DNA from: Ypsolopha sequella
Lineage: Eukaryota > Arthropoda > Insecta > Lepidoptera > Ypsolophidae
NCBI GenBank assembly: GCA_934047225.1
Contig: OW203997.1
Coordinates: 3,768,417-3,832,416 of the forward strand
Reading direction: 5' to 3'
DNA: 64,000 nucleotides
Shown here: one piece after another, positions 22,871 through 33,878 of the stretch
Numbering within the stretch: position 1 is the first letter of the stretch
Layout of the letters: every line of letters begins with the position of its first letter
The notes under the pieces: model-generated
Databases searched by the model: none
What the model was told of the DNA's origin: nothing
The model's input: only the letters and a program-made list of their open reading frames with translations
Position numbers and translations under genes: made by a program

Positions 22871-23542
22871 GTATTCGAAATTTTCATAAATTTAAAACCA
22901 AAAACTCTAAAAACTAAATAACCTTATAAACGATTGACACATCACCACGTATAGTGCTTTTTACGTTTTCGTCTTTAATACAATAGCATAAAGATAACGG
23001 TCCTTTCTTTTCGGTCCGACTCAAGTCTATGATTCAAGTTTGTTCCTATGAGAATTTTAATTTTCTATTTTACAAACTTCACAATAAATTTTTGTATCAT
23101 CACATTGTTTCTCATCACTATCAATATCAGCCTCAATACGTGCATGATAGTTTTTTTCGAACTCATTACACGAATCAAATCTGGATTTACAAAATAGAGT
23201 ATGTGTTTACAGATAAATTGTCTGAAATGTTTGTATGCCATACCACCCGATCAAAAATATATACGACCATAATTACGAAAATTTATTAGTTTCAGAGTTA
23301 AGTTCAATGTTTCACTTCATTTCGACATTTCAATCCGCCGGATTTAACCTTCTCTATTCTCATTATTTGCTAAAACAATAGATCGTATCTAGATCGTGGC
23401 TCAGATTCATGTTACAGAATAAACTAGAAACCCTCCCTCATCCTAGTACTGAAGCTTAGGCGGGTTTCGAAGCTCGCACCGTACGGTTTACGCTCGCGTA
23501 ACTACGAACTACGACATGACTCGGAAAGTGAAAGTCACTCAC
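22871..23542. other. Unassigned; possible intron of a minus-strand gene
   Basis: No domain or repeat recognised. If the exon at 23543-23599 is real, this is the start of its downstream intron. Confidence 0.4.
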
Positions 23543-23599
23543 CTCGAAGTTATTGCGCTCCTGCACCACCATCACTTTTTTGAAGAAAATCTGTGGCAT
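23543..23599 (-). CDS. Candidate first coding exon, unknown protein
   Basis: ATG at 23599 opens a frame reading MPQIFFKKVMVVQERNNFE that runs without a stop to a consensus donor, CGAG|GTGAGT, at 23542/23543, giving 19 codons in phase 0. The piece is less AT-rich than its surroundings. No family is recognised and no downstream exon was found, so this rests only on the open frame and donor; a chance match is quite possible. Confidence 0.3.
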
Positions 23600-24829
23600 T
23601 TTGACAGATACCCAGTGTCCTATTTTCAAATCACGATAACTAGTCACTTTACTGGTTAATCAGTGCAAAAGACAAACATTTTTGGTACACATCTGTGAAG
23701 TTTTTCATGAACATAGAAGAATTTATAATAAAGTCACGAATATAATAAAGTGTTCGAAGTTTTCCAAGTAGTTATGTTTTCTAAGTCTGATTGATTATGT
23801 GCTTTTCCAGAAGTTTCAAATGTATTTTTGTAATACGCGCTTGTCCTGAGATTAGCTGCACTTATTTTTGTGTCAAGTATTTCACAATTTTCGCGGGTCA
23901 CCTTCGAGATCACTTGAAACAAAAGACTGTAACTTATTTTACTAATTAGCGAGAAATTTTAACATCAGTGTCGTTCTGGAAATTAGTTTGAGTATCTATT
24001 TCCTAACTTTTTGCGAATCACCTATTGTAGTAACAGTTCCTTTGAATTGTTTTAGCACTTGTTCACTTGGCAGCCGAAGAATTGTTTCTATTTTTCATGG
24101 CTGACCCTTCAAGATTGTTTACGCACATCGCACGCGTCATAAATGCAACGGTTTACAAATAAAGTTATTGTTTATCCGATTGTGCTAGAATTTCCGTTTA
24201 TTGTCTTGTCACGATAACAATTTTCTTCACATTAAAATGCACAAATGGAAGAAGAAAAACAACTGATAATAAACCTTTCCCTTCTGCGTTTAGGACAACG
24301 ACTAAACCTTGCAACAACTATATAAGTACTTCGACTCGGTACCCCGTCTGTCGTAATATTTTGCCCAGGGATCACTTGAATAATTTTTCCTTACCCGGAA
24401 CTCTTATTTTCCATGCCATAAAGATGAAAATCCAAAGGTTGGTTTATTTAGAAATGGCACAAATAACTTTGTTTTTCCAAAGTGAGTGCCGCAGCTTGCA
24501 AGTTGCAGCCAACACGTTTGGAATATTGATCTGTGTAAGATACCGCGTGGACTAGATTTCAAAGATACATTAATTAAAATATACTTGATCCAATCAAGTT
24601 GATTGTGACCTCGAGTAAAAAATTTACTCTAGATTGGATAAGAAACTAAATACAAGTTATTAACTGAATGTGGACGTAAATAAAAAAATATTTTAGGAAC
24701 TTTATTTTCTATGCAGCGCCCTGCAGCGTTAAACGCGTGGACTCGATTAAAAATTTCCTAAAATCCATTCTTAGCGGATGGACACGTTATACAAGAAACC
24801 TTCAGTCCTTTACGATCCAGCTTAAAGGC
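23600..24829. other. Unassigned; possible upstream region of the 23.5-kb exon
   Basis: AT-rich with no recognisable repeat or domain. 'ctatataag' at about 24320 is on the plus strand and so does not support the minus-strand exon. Confidence 0.4.
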
Positions 24830-25420
24830 ATTGATAGATCAGTCAGAGTCAGTAGAGGGTATTCTTTTATATTTTAAATCACAACATATTTCCACGGCAG
24901 CTACAAGCTAAAAAAACTAATAAAAGACTTTTTACATATACTCACACAAAACGATAACACTAAAAACCTGTTACCCAGAAACATGCAGATATGCTATAAA
25001 CAAAACCCAAACCTAAAGTCAATACTTACCAAAACAAATGCACCACACAACAAAACTACCACTTCAAGTCCTGGAACCTCACCATGCCGACGGCCTCGAT
25101 GCAAGACATGTGCTATCATTAACCCCGCCACTGCCATCAAAACACACCATACAGTAAATACATATAAAGCCCAACCCAATAGCACATGCAAAACAAGTAA
25201 CTGCATATACATCCTAGAATGCAGGCACTGTCCTGCATTCTATGTGGGTGAGACAAAAACGCATTAAACATTAGAATGAACCATCACAGACATACATCCG
25301 ACTCTATAACTAACAACACACTACCCATCCCCACACATACTCGTCTCCACAAATCAAAATTTAATCAGTGTTTCACAGTCCGCATTCTAAAATGATTCAT
25401 ACCAGCCCTAACAGACATTC
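24830..25420 (+). pseudogene. Penelope-like element (Neptune/Poseidon type), C-terminal GIY-YIG fragment
   Basis: The frame from 24983 reads MQICYKQNPNLKSILTKTNA, then CRRPRCKTCAIINPAT, then CKTSNCIYILECRHCPAFYV and GET. After a one-base shift it continues ALNIRMNHHRHTSDSI and ends at a stop near 25395. The cysteine cluster CxxCxxC between the RT and a YVGET (GIY-YIG) endonuclease core is typical of Neptune/Poseidon-type Penelope-like elements. The RT is missing and the frame is shifted, so the copy is dead. It is distinct from the PLE at 25.99-30.65 kb. Confidence 0.7.
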
Positions 25421-25979
25421 AACTCAGAACGTGGGAGAGTTCATTCATATGGTCGCTTGGTGCACAATATGGTCCAGGCTTAAACAAGCAACATTAAACA
25501 TTCTTTTTAATATCTTCTAAATAGGTGTCAAATATATTAACAAGAAACTTAAATAACATAAATAATACTAAATTATAAATAATACTTAAAATATACACTA
25601 ACTACAAAGAATATAAAATTAAAAATAGACTAAATTAAATAAAAAATATTGTTTAAATCGCTGCCGCAGGGGAGGGTCCCCAGCAGGCTGGTGGCGTTAC
25701 CTCGTTGGATTGCGAGGCTAATCCGCTGTCCAAGGTAGGCCCCAGCCCGCCGATCACCAGAAGCGTCGAACAGGCGCGAGGATATTTCTAGGAAAAGTCA
25801 TCGCGCTTCTAAATAGGTTAGATGTAAATAGTTTTAATTTTTTAATTTTTTTACCGATGTATTATATTTTTCTCTTACTTCATTGTGACTGATGCCGGGC
25901 CCGAATGGCCCGAAATATATCTCACTAAAATTTTATTTAACTTTGTTTTATGTTATTCTAATCATTCATATTTTAAAGT
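25421..25979 (+). repeat. 3' region of the PLE fragment
   Basis: Follows the broken GIY-YIG frame. It holds a GC-rich block at about 25660-25790 and, at its end, the hammerhead-like fold described separately. A piece matching 25881-25925 recurs on the minus strand at about 59090-59125, showing this is repeated DNA. Confidence 0.55.
25885..25925 (+). ncRNA. Hammerhead-ribozyme-like fold
   Basis: In order: GTGA (25885-25888), CTGATG (25889-25894), two C, GGGCC, loop CGAAT, GGCCC (25907-25911), GAAA (25912-25915), TATAT, C (25921), TCAC (25922-25925). GTGA pairs with TCAC as stem I, GGGCC with GGCCC as stem II, and A-TATA-T is a tiny stem III before the expected cleavage C. The core departs from CUGANGA..GAAA by having CC where A is expected. 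Hammerheads with minimal stem III are known from Penelope-like elements, which is the context here. Activity is not established. Confidence 0.5.
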
Positions 25980-25991
25980 TTTTAAAGAAAT
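25980..25991. repeat. Left target-site duplication of the PLE composite
   Basis: TTTTAAAGAAAT, repeated exactly at 30650-30661 on the other side of the composite. Confidence 0.85.
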
Positions 25992-26234
25992 ATATAACTT
26001 TAAACTCTCGCGTTTTGTACACATTATAATATATATAATCGGGTCTACCGCGATCAATTTTTACCTTTTTTACGAAAAGGGGACGCCCGACGTTTCGAGA
26101 CAGTTGCATGTCTCGTGGTCTACGGGAAACTGGCAAGTATGGCGAGGCGCAGTGATGAGATGCAGGTGACGACCGAAGTATTTTCCTTGTACCCGCAAAA
26201 ACACTTTAGTCTTTAAAATTAATTGTTATCTTAT

Positions 26235-28742
26235 TCACGCACGGCACACAACACTCACAGTATCCGGAGATGCACTAAGAGAAGAAACCCGCGATTTAAA
26301 TTTCCCGATGACTGGACTCCATGTGGGAGACAATTTGAAACCATCTTCCCTATTGAAATTATTTGGATGTTTCTTGATTTCAATCGCTTCACGCACAATT
26401 CTAGGGTAGTAATGGCGATCGGTGGAGAGAATTTTCGGGTTATGCAGTTCTATCCAGTGGTTGGTCCCGGATTCTAAAAGATGTTCTGCTATCGCTGATT
26501 TGTACATCTGCCGGTTTTTCACAGCTGCTATGTGTTCCTTGACCCTTTCCTGTACGCTACGTTTTGTTTGGCCAATGTAGGAACTTCCGCAGCTGCATTT
26601 TATCTTATAGACACCTGGATTTTGAAAAGGAATCACATCCTTTGGTGTGCGTAAATGGCTTGCCACTTTGGATAACGGAGTATATACAGTCTTAATGGAG
26701 TATTTATTTAATGCTGTTCCAATCTTATCCGTAATACCTTTGATATAGGGCATAAACGCTGGTTTTCTGTTAACCTCAGGGCACTTTTCCTTTTTTGGTC
26801 TTGGATGTCGCCTCTTCATCTGATATCCGTTTTGTCTGAGTACCTCCTGAACATGTGACAGCTCATCCTTAAGATGGTCAGGGTCACAGAGATCATGTGC
26901 TCTGTTTGTTAGTGATGTCATGACGGATTGGATGTGACGAGGATGGTGGTGTGAAGAGGCGTGCAGGTATCTATCTGTGTGTGTTGGTTTTCGATATACA
27001 GTGTGGGCCAGAGAACCATCAGATCTCACCATTAATTTGACATCAAGAAATGCCAAAGTTCTGTCACATTCCATCTCATACGTAAAGTTTATTTTTGGAT
27101 GGATGTAGTTAAGATGATCTGCATACTGTTTTGCTTCCTCGTTACCCCCCTTGAGAATGCTAAATACGTCATCAACATATCTCTTCCAGAGTCTGATTGT
27201 TGAGGGACCGGTACGTAAAGCCTCCTCCTCAAAATATTCCATCCAGATATTGGCGAGCACCGGAGCCACAGGACTTCCCATCGCCACACCATCTATCTGG
27301 AGAAAATATTGACCCTGGTAAAGGAAGTAGTTGCCATCCAAGCAACGCTGTAGCAAAACAATGTATTCTTCTGACAGATTGTTCATCCTCAATTTTTGTC
27401 TGATAACATCAAGACACTCTTTGATTGGAACGTTAGTGAAAAGGGATTCCACATCGAAACTTATCATAATCTCATTCGGTTCCAGTTTCAAATTCTTGGC
27501 AATATCTACGAAATGGCGAGAATCTTTCACGTAAGACGAAGTTTTACCAACTAGTGTCTGCAGTACTCCCGCAACATGTTTCGCTAAATCATACGTGGGT
27601 GAACAAATCTGACTCACGATTGGACGTAGGGGCACGTTGGATTTATGTACTTTCGGCAGACCATAAAGTTTAGGTGGCTGAACGTTTTTCGGTCTGTGTA
27701 GATTTTGAAATTCATCTTCAGTGAAGAGGTCCTCATGGTTTTTAATCAAGGAACGTATATGTCGATTAACCCTGGCTGTTGGATTGTACGTCACTGGTTT
27801 GTACACATTTTTGTCACTCAACAAAACTTGTATCTTTTCATCATAGTCAGCAGTATTCATTACGACAGTAGCGTTTCCCTTATCCGATTTTAACACTAAA
27901 ATTTCTTTGTTTTCACGGAGTGATTTAAGTGCTTCACGCTCTGTTGTGGTAATGTTACTTTTCGGTAGCTTCGATTTTTGTAGAATCACGGCATCATCTT
28001 GTCGCAAAGTTTCCGCGTCGCTCGATGTTACTTTGTTACGAATAAGTGCTTCCTCAACACTAGCTATGATGTTTTCATATGGAATCCTTTTTGGTGTTAG
28101 TGCAAAATTCAACCCTTTTGCAAGTACACTAGTGGTTGCTTCATCTATCACAGAATTTGTCAAATTAATCACTGTGTCTGCGAGTCTGATTTTGACCTCT
28201 GACTGTTGCTTCCACTTACCGTCAGGTTTTGTTGATACACAACACAAATTACGACTTTTTTCAGGATTCTGTTTTGAGATCAATTTGTTGAATTTTCGCT
28301 CATGTGTAGCACTACAGATTTCAAATTTTCGAGCTGCTTGATTATATGTTACGCGATCACACAATTCAAAATCACTTTTAGATAACCACACACTGCAATC
28401 CAGATGTAGCATATATTGTTCACTCTGTACACGAAATAAATCTCGCCGGTGGTTTTGAATTAATTTTCTCATCAGCTTTACACTCGCGTTGCGTAGAATT
28501 GCTTCGGAATGCGCAATATCACTACGAGGTTTTATTCGAACACTTGTAGGTATCAAGTCCCAATCGCGACATTTTGTCAGAAATGCTAACGATGTTTCAT
28601 AATACGCCCGTTTTTTACGAAGCAATTCTAGGTGTCTGATTTTGTTTGCATTTTCCGGCCCGTATCGGTTTGCAATATATAACTTTAAACTCTCGCGTTT
28701 TGTACACATTATAATATATATAATCGGGTCTACCGCGATCAA
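26235..28742 (-). CDS. Penelope-like reverse transcriptase with GIY-YIG endonuclease (835 aa)
   Basis: Copies element RNA into DNA, with nicking by its own endonuclease. RT landmarks: [11 protein letters not shown] at 285-295, [10 protein letters not shown] at 358-367, [12 protein letters not shown] at 428-439, [15 protein letters not shown] at 484-498, catalytic YVDD at 522-525 and LAFLDVKL at 563-570. The C-terminal GIY-YIG domain has [15 protein letters not shown] at 710-724 followed by [13 protein letters not shown]. No CxxCxxC cluster precedes it, unlike the element at 24.8 kb. The frame is unbroken and the length is normal for a Penelope-like ORF. The listed start lies in the part repeated at both ends; M12 is an alternative. 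All key residues are present, so it may encode active enzyme. Confidence 0.93.
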   Translation of the reverse strand: MIAVDPIIYIIMCTKRESLKLYIANRYGPENANKIRHLELLRKKRAYYETSLAFLTKCRDWDLIPTSVRIKPRSDIAHSEAILRNASVKLMRKLIQNHRRDLFRVQSEQYMLHLDCSVWLSKSDFELCDRVTYNQAARKFEICSATHERKFNKLISKQNPEKSRNLCCVSTKPDGKWKQQSEVKIRLADTVINLTNSVIDEATTSVLAKGLNFALTPKRIPYENIIASVEEALIRNKVTSSDAETLRQDDAVILQKSKLPKSNITTTEREALKSLRENKEILVLKSDKGNATVVMNTADYDEKIQVLLSDKNVYKPVTYNPTARVNRHIRSLIKNHEDLFTEDEFQNLHRPKNVQPPKLYGLPKVHKSNVPLRPIVSQICSPTYDLAKHVAGVLQTLVGKTSSYVKDSRHFVDIAKNLKLEPNEIMISFDVESLFTNVPIKECLDVIRQKLRMNNLSEEYIVLLQRCLDGNYFLYQGQYFLQIDGVAMGSPVAPVLANIWMEYFEEEALRTGPSTIRLWKRYVDDVFSILKGGNEEAKQYADHLNYIHPKINFTYEMECDRTLAFLDVKLMVRSDGSLAHTVYRKPTHTDRYLHASSHHHPRHIQSVMTSLTNRAHDLCDPDHLKDELSHVQEVLRQNGYQMKRRHPRPKKEKCPEVNRKPAFMPYIKGITDKIGTALNKYSIKTVYTPLSKVASHLRTPKDVIPFQNPGVYKIKCSCGSSYIGQTKRSVQERVKEHIAAVKNRQMYKSAIAEHLLESGTNHWIELHNPKILSTDRHYYPRIVREAIEIKKHPNNFNREDGFKLSPTWSPVIGKFKSRVSSLSASPDTVSVVCRA

Positions 28743-29602
28743 TTTTTACCTTTTTTACGAAAAGGGGACGCCCGACGTTTCGAGACAGTTGCATGTCTCG
28801 TGGTCTACGGGAAACTGGCAAGTATGGCGAGGCGCAGTGATGAGATGCAGGTGACGACCGAAGTATTTTCCTTGTACCCGCAAAAACACTTTAGTCTTTA
28901 AAATTAATTGTTATCTTATTCACGCACGGCACACAACACTCACAGTATCCGGAGATGCACTAAGAGAAGAAACCCGCGATTTAAATTTCCCGATGACTGG
29001 ACTCCATGTGGGAGACAATTTGAAACCATCTTCCCTATTGAAATTATTTGGATGTTTCTTGATTTCAATCGCTTCACGCACAATTCTAGGGTAGTAATGG
29101 CGATCGGTGGAGAGAATTTTCGGGTTATGCAGTTCTATCCAGTGGTTGGTCCCGGATTCTAAAAGATGTTCTGCTATCGCTGATTTGTACATCTGCCGGT
29201 TTTTCACAGCTGCTATGTGTTCCTTGACCCTTTCCTGTACGCTACGTTTTGTTTGGCCAATGTAGGAACTTCCGCAGCTGCATTTTATCTTATAGACACC
29301 TGGATTTTGAAAAGGAATCACATCCTTTGGTGTGCGTAAATGGCTTGCCACTTTGGATAACGGAGTATATACAGTCTTAATGGAGTATTTATTTAATGCT
29401 GTTCCAATCTTATCCGTAATACCTTTGATATAGGGCATAAACGCTGGTTTTCTGTTAACCTCAGGGCACTTTTCCTTTTTTGGTCTTGGATGTCGCCTCT
29501 TCATCTGATATCCGTTTTGTCTGAGTACCTCCTGAACATGTGACAGCTCATCCTTAAGATGGTCAGGGTCACAGAGATCATGTGCTCTGTTTGTTAGTGA
29601 TG
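28676..29602 (-). pseudogene. PLE partial copy P2 (C-terminal third)
   Basis: Same sequence as the 3' part of P1, from residue ~610 ([11 protein letters not shown]) through the GIY-YIG domain, stop and 3' tail. It is 5'-truncated at the junction with P3. The RT domain is absent, so it can encode only the endonuclease part. Confidence 0.9.
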
Positions 29603-30649
29603 CTTGGATGGCAACTACTTCCTTTACCAGGGTCAATATTTTCTCCAGATAGATGGTGTGGCGATGGGAAGTCCTGTGGCTCCGGTGCTCGCCAATATCT
29701 GGATGGAATATTTTGAGGAGGAGGCTTTACGTACCGGTCCCTTAACAATCAGACTCTGGAAGAGATATGTTGATGACGTATTTAGCATTCTCAAGGGGGG
29801 CAGAGAGCACATGATCTCTGTGACCCTGACCATCTTAAGGATGAGCTGTCACATGTTCAGGAGGTACTCAGACAAAACGGATATCAGATGAAGAGGCGAC
29901 ATCCAAGACCAAAAAAGGAAAAGTGCCCTGAGGTTAACAGAAAACCAGCGTTTATGCCCTATATCAAAGGTATTACGGATAAGATTGGAACAGCATTAAA
30001 TAAATACTCCATTAAGACTGTATATACTCCGTTATCCAAAGTGGCAAGCCATTTACGCACACCAAAGGATGTGATTCCTTTTCAAAATCCAGGTGTCTAT
30101 AAGATAAAATGCAGCTGCGGAAGTTCCTACATTGGCCAAACAAAACGTAGCGTACAGGAAAGGGTCAAGGAACACATAGCAGCTGTGAAAAACCGGCAGA
30201 TGTACAAATCAGCGATAGCAGAACATCTTTTAGAATCCGGGACCAACCACTGGATAGAACTGCATAACCCGAAAATTCTCTCCACCGATCGCCATTACTA
30301 CCCTAGAATTGTGCGTGAAGCGATTGAAATCAAGAAACATCCAAATAATTTCAATAGGGAAGATGGTTTCAAATTGTCTCCCACATGGAGTCCAGTCATC
30401 GGGAAATTTAAATCGCGGGTTTCTTCTCTTAGTGCATCTCCGGATACTGTGAGTGTTGTGTGCCGTGCGTGAATAAGATAACAATTAATTTTAAAGACTA
30501 AAGTGTTTTTGCGGGTACAAGGAAAATACTTCGGTCGTCACCTGCATCTCATCACTGCGCCTCGCCATACTTGCCAGTTTCCCGTAGACCACGAGACATG
30601 CAACTGTCTCGAAACGTCGGGCGTCCCCTTTTCGTAAAAAAGGTAAAAA
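29603..30649 (+). pseudogene. PLE partial copy P3, inverted and internally deleted
   Basis: Starts at residue ~468 ([11 protein letters not shown]), keeps [15 protein letters not shown] and YVDD, then jumps from LKGG (533) to a point near 614 (RAHDLC), losing about 240 bp and shifting frame. From 29888 the correct frame resumes at [12 protein letters not shown] and runs intact through GIY-YIG to the stop at 30472. A serine at position 514 is leucine here, one of very few differences from P1. Confidence 0.9.
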
Positions 30650-30661
30650 TTTTAAAGAAAT
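30650..30661. repeat. Right target-site duplication of the PLE composite
   Basis: TTTTAAAGAAAT, identical to 25980-25991. Confidence 0.85.
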
Positions 30662-31205
30662 GTTACTAAAAAGTGAATCTTTTTATTTATTCATGACCCC
30701 CCTAAAATGGAACAAGCTAGTTGGGTGCGTTTCGTGTGTTTTCAATTATGTAGAAAAAAAAGCCTTCACGGTTGAGTGCGGTTCGGGCGTCCAGTTATTA
30801 TTACTGATTTCAATGGGCCCCTTTCGTGACTCGCACTTGACCGTTTTTTTTTTAATAATTGGCTTACTGTGCGAACTGTGCAGTGTGCGTACATGTATTA
30901 TCACCTATTGTCATATCCCTGATTGCATCCTGATGTGTATGCAAAATATAAAAAAAATACTTTTGACACAATACTGCTAAAAATTAGTATTTTTTTTATT
31001 TTATTATTTATTTTTATTTATTTATTATCTACATTTATACTACACAATCATTACAGGCTAACCTAATGCGATTGGTAACAAATTACATTTAAATATAAAA
31101 TCTTAATAAATAAATAGTAAATAGTAAATTTTAATAAATAGTAAATCTTAATAACAATTTGCTTCAAATCTTAATTTTAGCCTGAAAATTTCCAATTCAT
31201 TACTG
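30662..31205. other. Unassigned; short Q-like pieces
   Basis: 'gactcgcacttgaccg' at about 30826 resembles an inverted end of repeat Q. 31000-31140 is a low-complexity A/T tract. No gene. Confidence 0.4.
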
Positions 31206-31392
31206 TTGAAGAAGGTCAAGTACGACAATAAAAAAATATGAAAAAATATAAATAACACTTTGAAAAAAAAAGTTTGTATGACGCCAGGGTAGGCACTGCC
31301 TACCCTAAAGTGAACATTTTCAGACAAACTTTTTTTTTTCAGTGTTATTTAAATTTTTTCATATTTTTTTATTGTCGTACTTGACCTTCTGA
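31206..31392. mobile_element. Foldback MITE with an inner hairpin
   Basis: The left arm 'gaaggtcaagtacgacaat' to 'aaaaaaaaagtttgt' is mirrored by 'acaaactttttttttc' to 'attgtcgtacttgaccttc'. Arms are about 70 bp. The loop contains a second perfect hairpin, AGGGTAGGCA-C-TGCCTACCCT. Confidence 0.85.
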
Positions 31393-32133
31393 TTGCTTTT
31401 CCGGAAAAAAGTTCTGTGCACGCCACTGTTTTATAGTAAGACGACCCGCTTCGGTAATTTTGTGCGATTGTCGACGTTACTGGGGCGGGCGTAAGAATTA
31501 CGTGTGCGACAGTACCATGTGGTCTGAGTACCATCTCAGAGGCTGTAAGAACTGTGAGAGTCAAAGCGTGCGTAACTCTGCAGTACGGATGTCGACCTCA
31601 ATGACACAGGGTCGTATTAGGTGCCACTGGTAGAGTTACCATTTCAATATTTTAAAAATCCTGACCAAAAGCTGGTTGTTTCACAAAAAGTCCGGCCAGT
31701 CACAAAAACCTTCAGGAATCACATGGGATTTTTAAGTAATTTCATAAAAATGAAACATTAACTCGAAGTTTTTTCCTACTTAAGTAAGTCAAAAATCTGG
31801 ACAATTTAAAAAGTTGCACAAAGTTCGGACGGAAGGCCGAAAGTCCGGATATGTCGGACAAATCCGGACGAATCGTAACTTCCGTAATTCAACAGTTTTG
31901 GGAGTTATGTCATTTTGTTTTCGTGAATTTATCAACAAGATTGTTTTTCATATTTTTTGGTCCACCAGTTTTGGAAGTAAGGGGGGAGCAGGAGGACAAA
32001 TTTTTTTTTGTCACATGTCAGCAGATTTCTTCCAATACTAAGGGCGGCCGCTCACGTCCAATTTCCTGACCGGGTTTCCTAATCAGGAATTCAGATTCAG
32101 GATAATACGTAGTTCGAACGTTTTTTCGTTGGC
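31393..32133. other. Unassigned intergenic sequence
   Basis: No gene recognised. 'tttggaagtaaggggggagc' at about 31970 resembles the interior of repeat Q. Confidence 0.4.
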
Positions 32134-32137
32134 TTAA

Positions 32138-32825
32138 GGCGATATGTAAAAGTTTCAGCGTCCCTGTTACTTCATATGTGAAAAAATCCTCAGTGCGAGA
32201 GGGACGGATTCGTGGAAAAGTAGCAAAAAGTCGGTTTTTTATTAATATAAAATGTACTAAAGTTGCTATCAAAATTTTGTTTAACGGGGTTCTAGATACC
32301 GTTAAAACCCATCTAATAAAATATAATTGCAGTCTATATGTCATTCTAAATTGTTAAACCAGGAGAATTGGTGTCGAAAAGGACCTAATTTCAATAAATA
32401 TTTCTATCGAGCCGAATTTCTCCAATCGCGTTTCTGTTTTAACAAATCCTTAGAAAAAGAATCCAAAAATACTATATATAAGGTGACTTTTTGACCATCG
32501 TCCAAATTCATACTGGTGGCTTGGTAAGTGATCAGTATCATGCATCAATAACAATTTTGTTGAAATTCGTAAAATGAAATTTCGACTCCCCATAGTGATT
32601 CATTCGGGACTGGAACTGAATTTATATGGGAAGCCGAAATTTCATTATACGAATTTCACAAATATTGTTACTGATCCAAGATACTGATCACTTATCAAGC
32701 CTCCAGTATGAATTTGGACGATGATCAAAAAATCAACTTGTATATACTATTTTATCAAAATAATACATTATTTACTGAAGTAGATATGCAAGTCCTTAAA
32801 GTATCGATTTTTTTTCCTTAGCGCC
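32138..32825 (+). mobile_element. TTAA-flanked MITE J, copy 2, carrying nested MITE K1
   Basis: TTAA at 32134-32137 and 32826-32829; ends GGCGATATG and TAGCGCC. Without K1 it is about 430 bp and closely matches J1 and J3. The break point is the 'actatata' tract. Confidence 0.9.
32480..32740. mobile_element. Palindromic MITE K, copy 1
   Basis: The left end 'aaggtgactttttgacc' and 'atcgtccaaattcata' are mirrored by 'tatgaatttggacgat' and 'gatcaaaaaatcaacttg'. Inside, 'atgaaatttcgac' mirrors 'cgaaatttcat'. It is flanked by tatata on both sides. Other copies: 47482-47743 and 63887 to the window end. Confidence 0.9.
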
Positions 32826-32829
32826 TTAA

Positions 32830-33878
32830 AGTTTATACTCAACGATTGGAATATTGTTGTTTATACTCCTTGCAATATCGTATGCAAATGCAGTATTCTA
32901 ATACGGAAGCACTAAGTCACGTCTTCAACAATACTTGCGCAGGCGTATGTTCCAAAATCAAATTATGTGCAAGTGTAAGTATGTTGTGTATGTAATGTGA
33001 AAGTTTATGTGCATTGAATAGTTTAAGTTTTGCACACTTTCATCTAATGCGGTGGTCCGTCGCGTCGGTGGTGGTGAAAACCGTAATTATGTAGGTACTC
33101 TGCATAACTAGACCGTATTACTTACAACTTATTTAACTTTTTTAAATTAATTGCTTGTTTTAGAATTATTCTTGGGTGTTTTCACTTTCTAGAGGGTACT
33201 TTTACTATCATCTCAAAGGTTATTGCTTTTATTTTTAGGGTTCCGTACCTCATGATGGAAAATAGAATCCTTATACAGGTTGATAATGAACCCCCTAGCT
33301 ATATCAAAGGAAACTATTCTATATGTTAGAAATAAATAATATATATTTTGTTATTCGTCTTGTTTCATAATGAAAAATAAAGATATCGACCGCCAAAGTC
33401 GATCGCGGGCGGGAAGTTGGATTGCGGGGGCGGGCACCAAGGGTATCGGGAATGTTTTCATTGATGGCTGGGGGTCGGAGGCTCGATGCGGGGAAGGCCC
33501 TACGGTCTATTTTCAGTCACATGGTGACATGTCACATCATGTAGGTTAACCATTTATTCCAAATTTGGAAACTATTCCCAATAAAAAATACTTTTTTTTT
33601 AACGAATTTATAGTCAGGGTGTTCATTTTCAACCTGTAGTTTGTTGTCAAGACAAGGCCACTCACGGCTTGAGGTATCAAGTAGAAATTCATATCGAAGT
33701 CTAGGTATAGCACCACGCTGCTGTAAAAAAAACAGTTTCTAAAGATACGGCTTTTTTCACAGCGTATTTTAAATTTTAACGGTCGGTACGGAACCCAAGG
33801 GACCAAGTCCCATTCACATTTGACTGTATATTTTTGGTGTCAAATAGCAATATTGCGACGGTGGCGTAGCAGTCACGA
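32830..33878. other. Unassigned, with a GC-rich patch
   Basis: 33375-33515 is GC-rich ('gcgggggcgggcaccaaggg') in AT-rich DNA but has no supported frame. 'agggttccgtacctcatgat' near 33238 is a Q-like end. Otherwise nothing is seen. Confidence 0.4.

Larger units (their letters stand above)
25992..30649. mobile_element. Penelope-like element composite: full copy, tandem partial copy, inverted partial copy
   Basis: Three copies of one element lie within a single target duplication. P1 (minus) has the intact ORF 26235-28742. P2 (minus) is a 5'-truncated copy in direct tandem at about 28676-29602; its 3' sequence merges into the start of P1 with a period of about 2.68 kb, the pseudo-LTR arrangement known for Penelope elements. 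P3 (plus, 29603-30649) is inverted, 5'-truncated and internally deleted. P2 and P3 thus meet head to head near 29602/29603. Sequence identity among the copies is essentially complete over the shared region. Confidence 0.9.

Noticed and set aside
26075..26125. Complete hammerhead ribozyme in the P element
   Set aside because: The CUGANGA box and stem I are missing; only the 3' half fits, so it is reported as a partial motif only.
27907..28341. Long plus-strand frames antisense to the Penelope ORF
   Set aside because: Shadows of the strong minus-strand RT frame with no family features.
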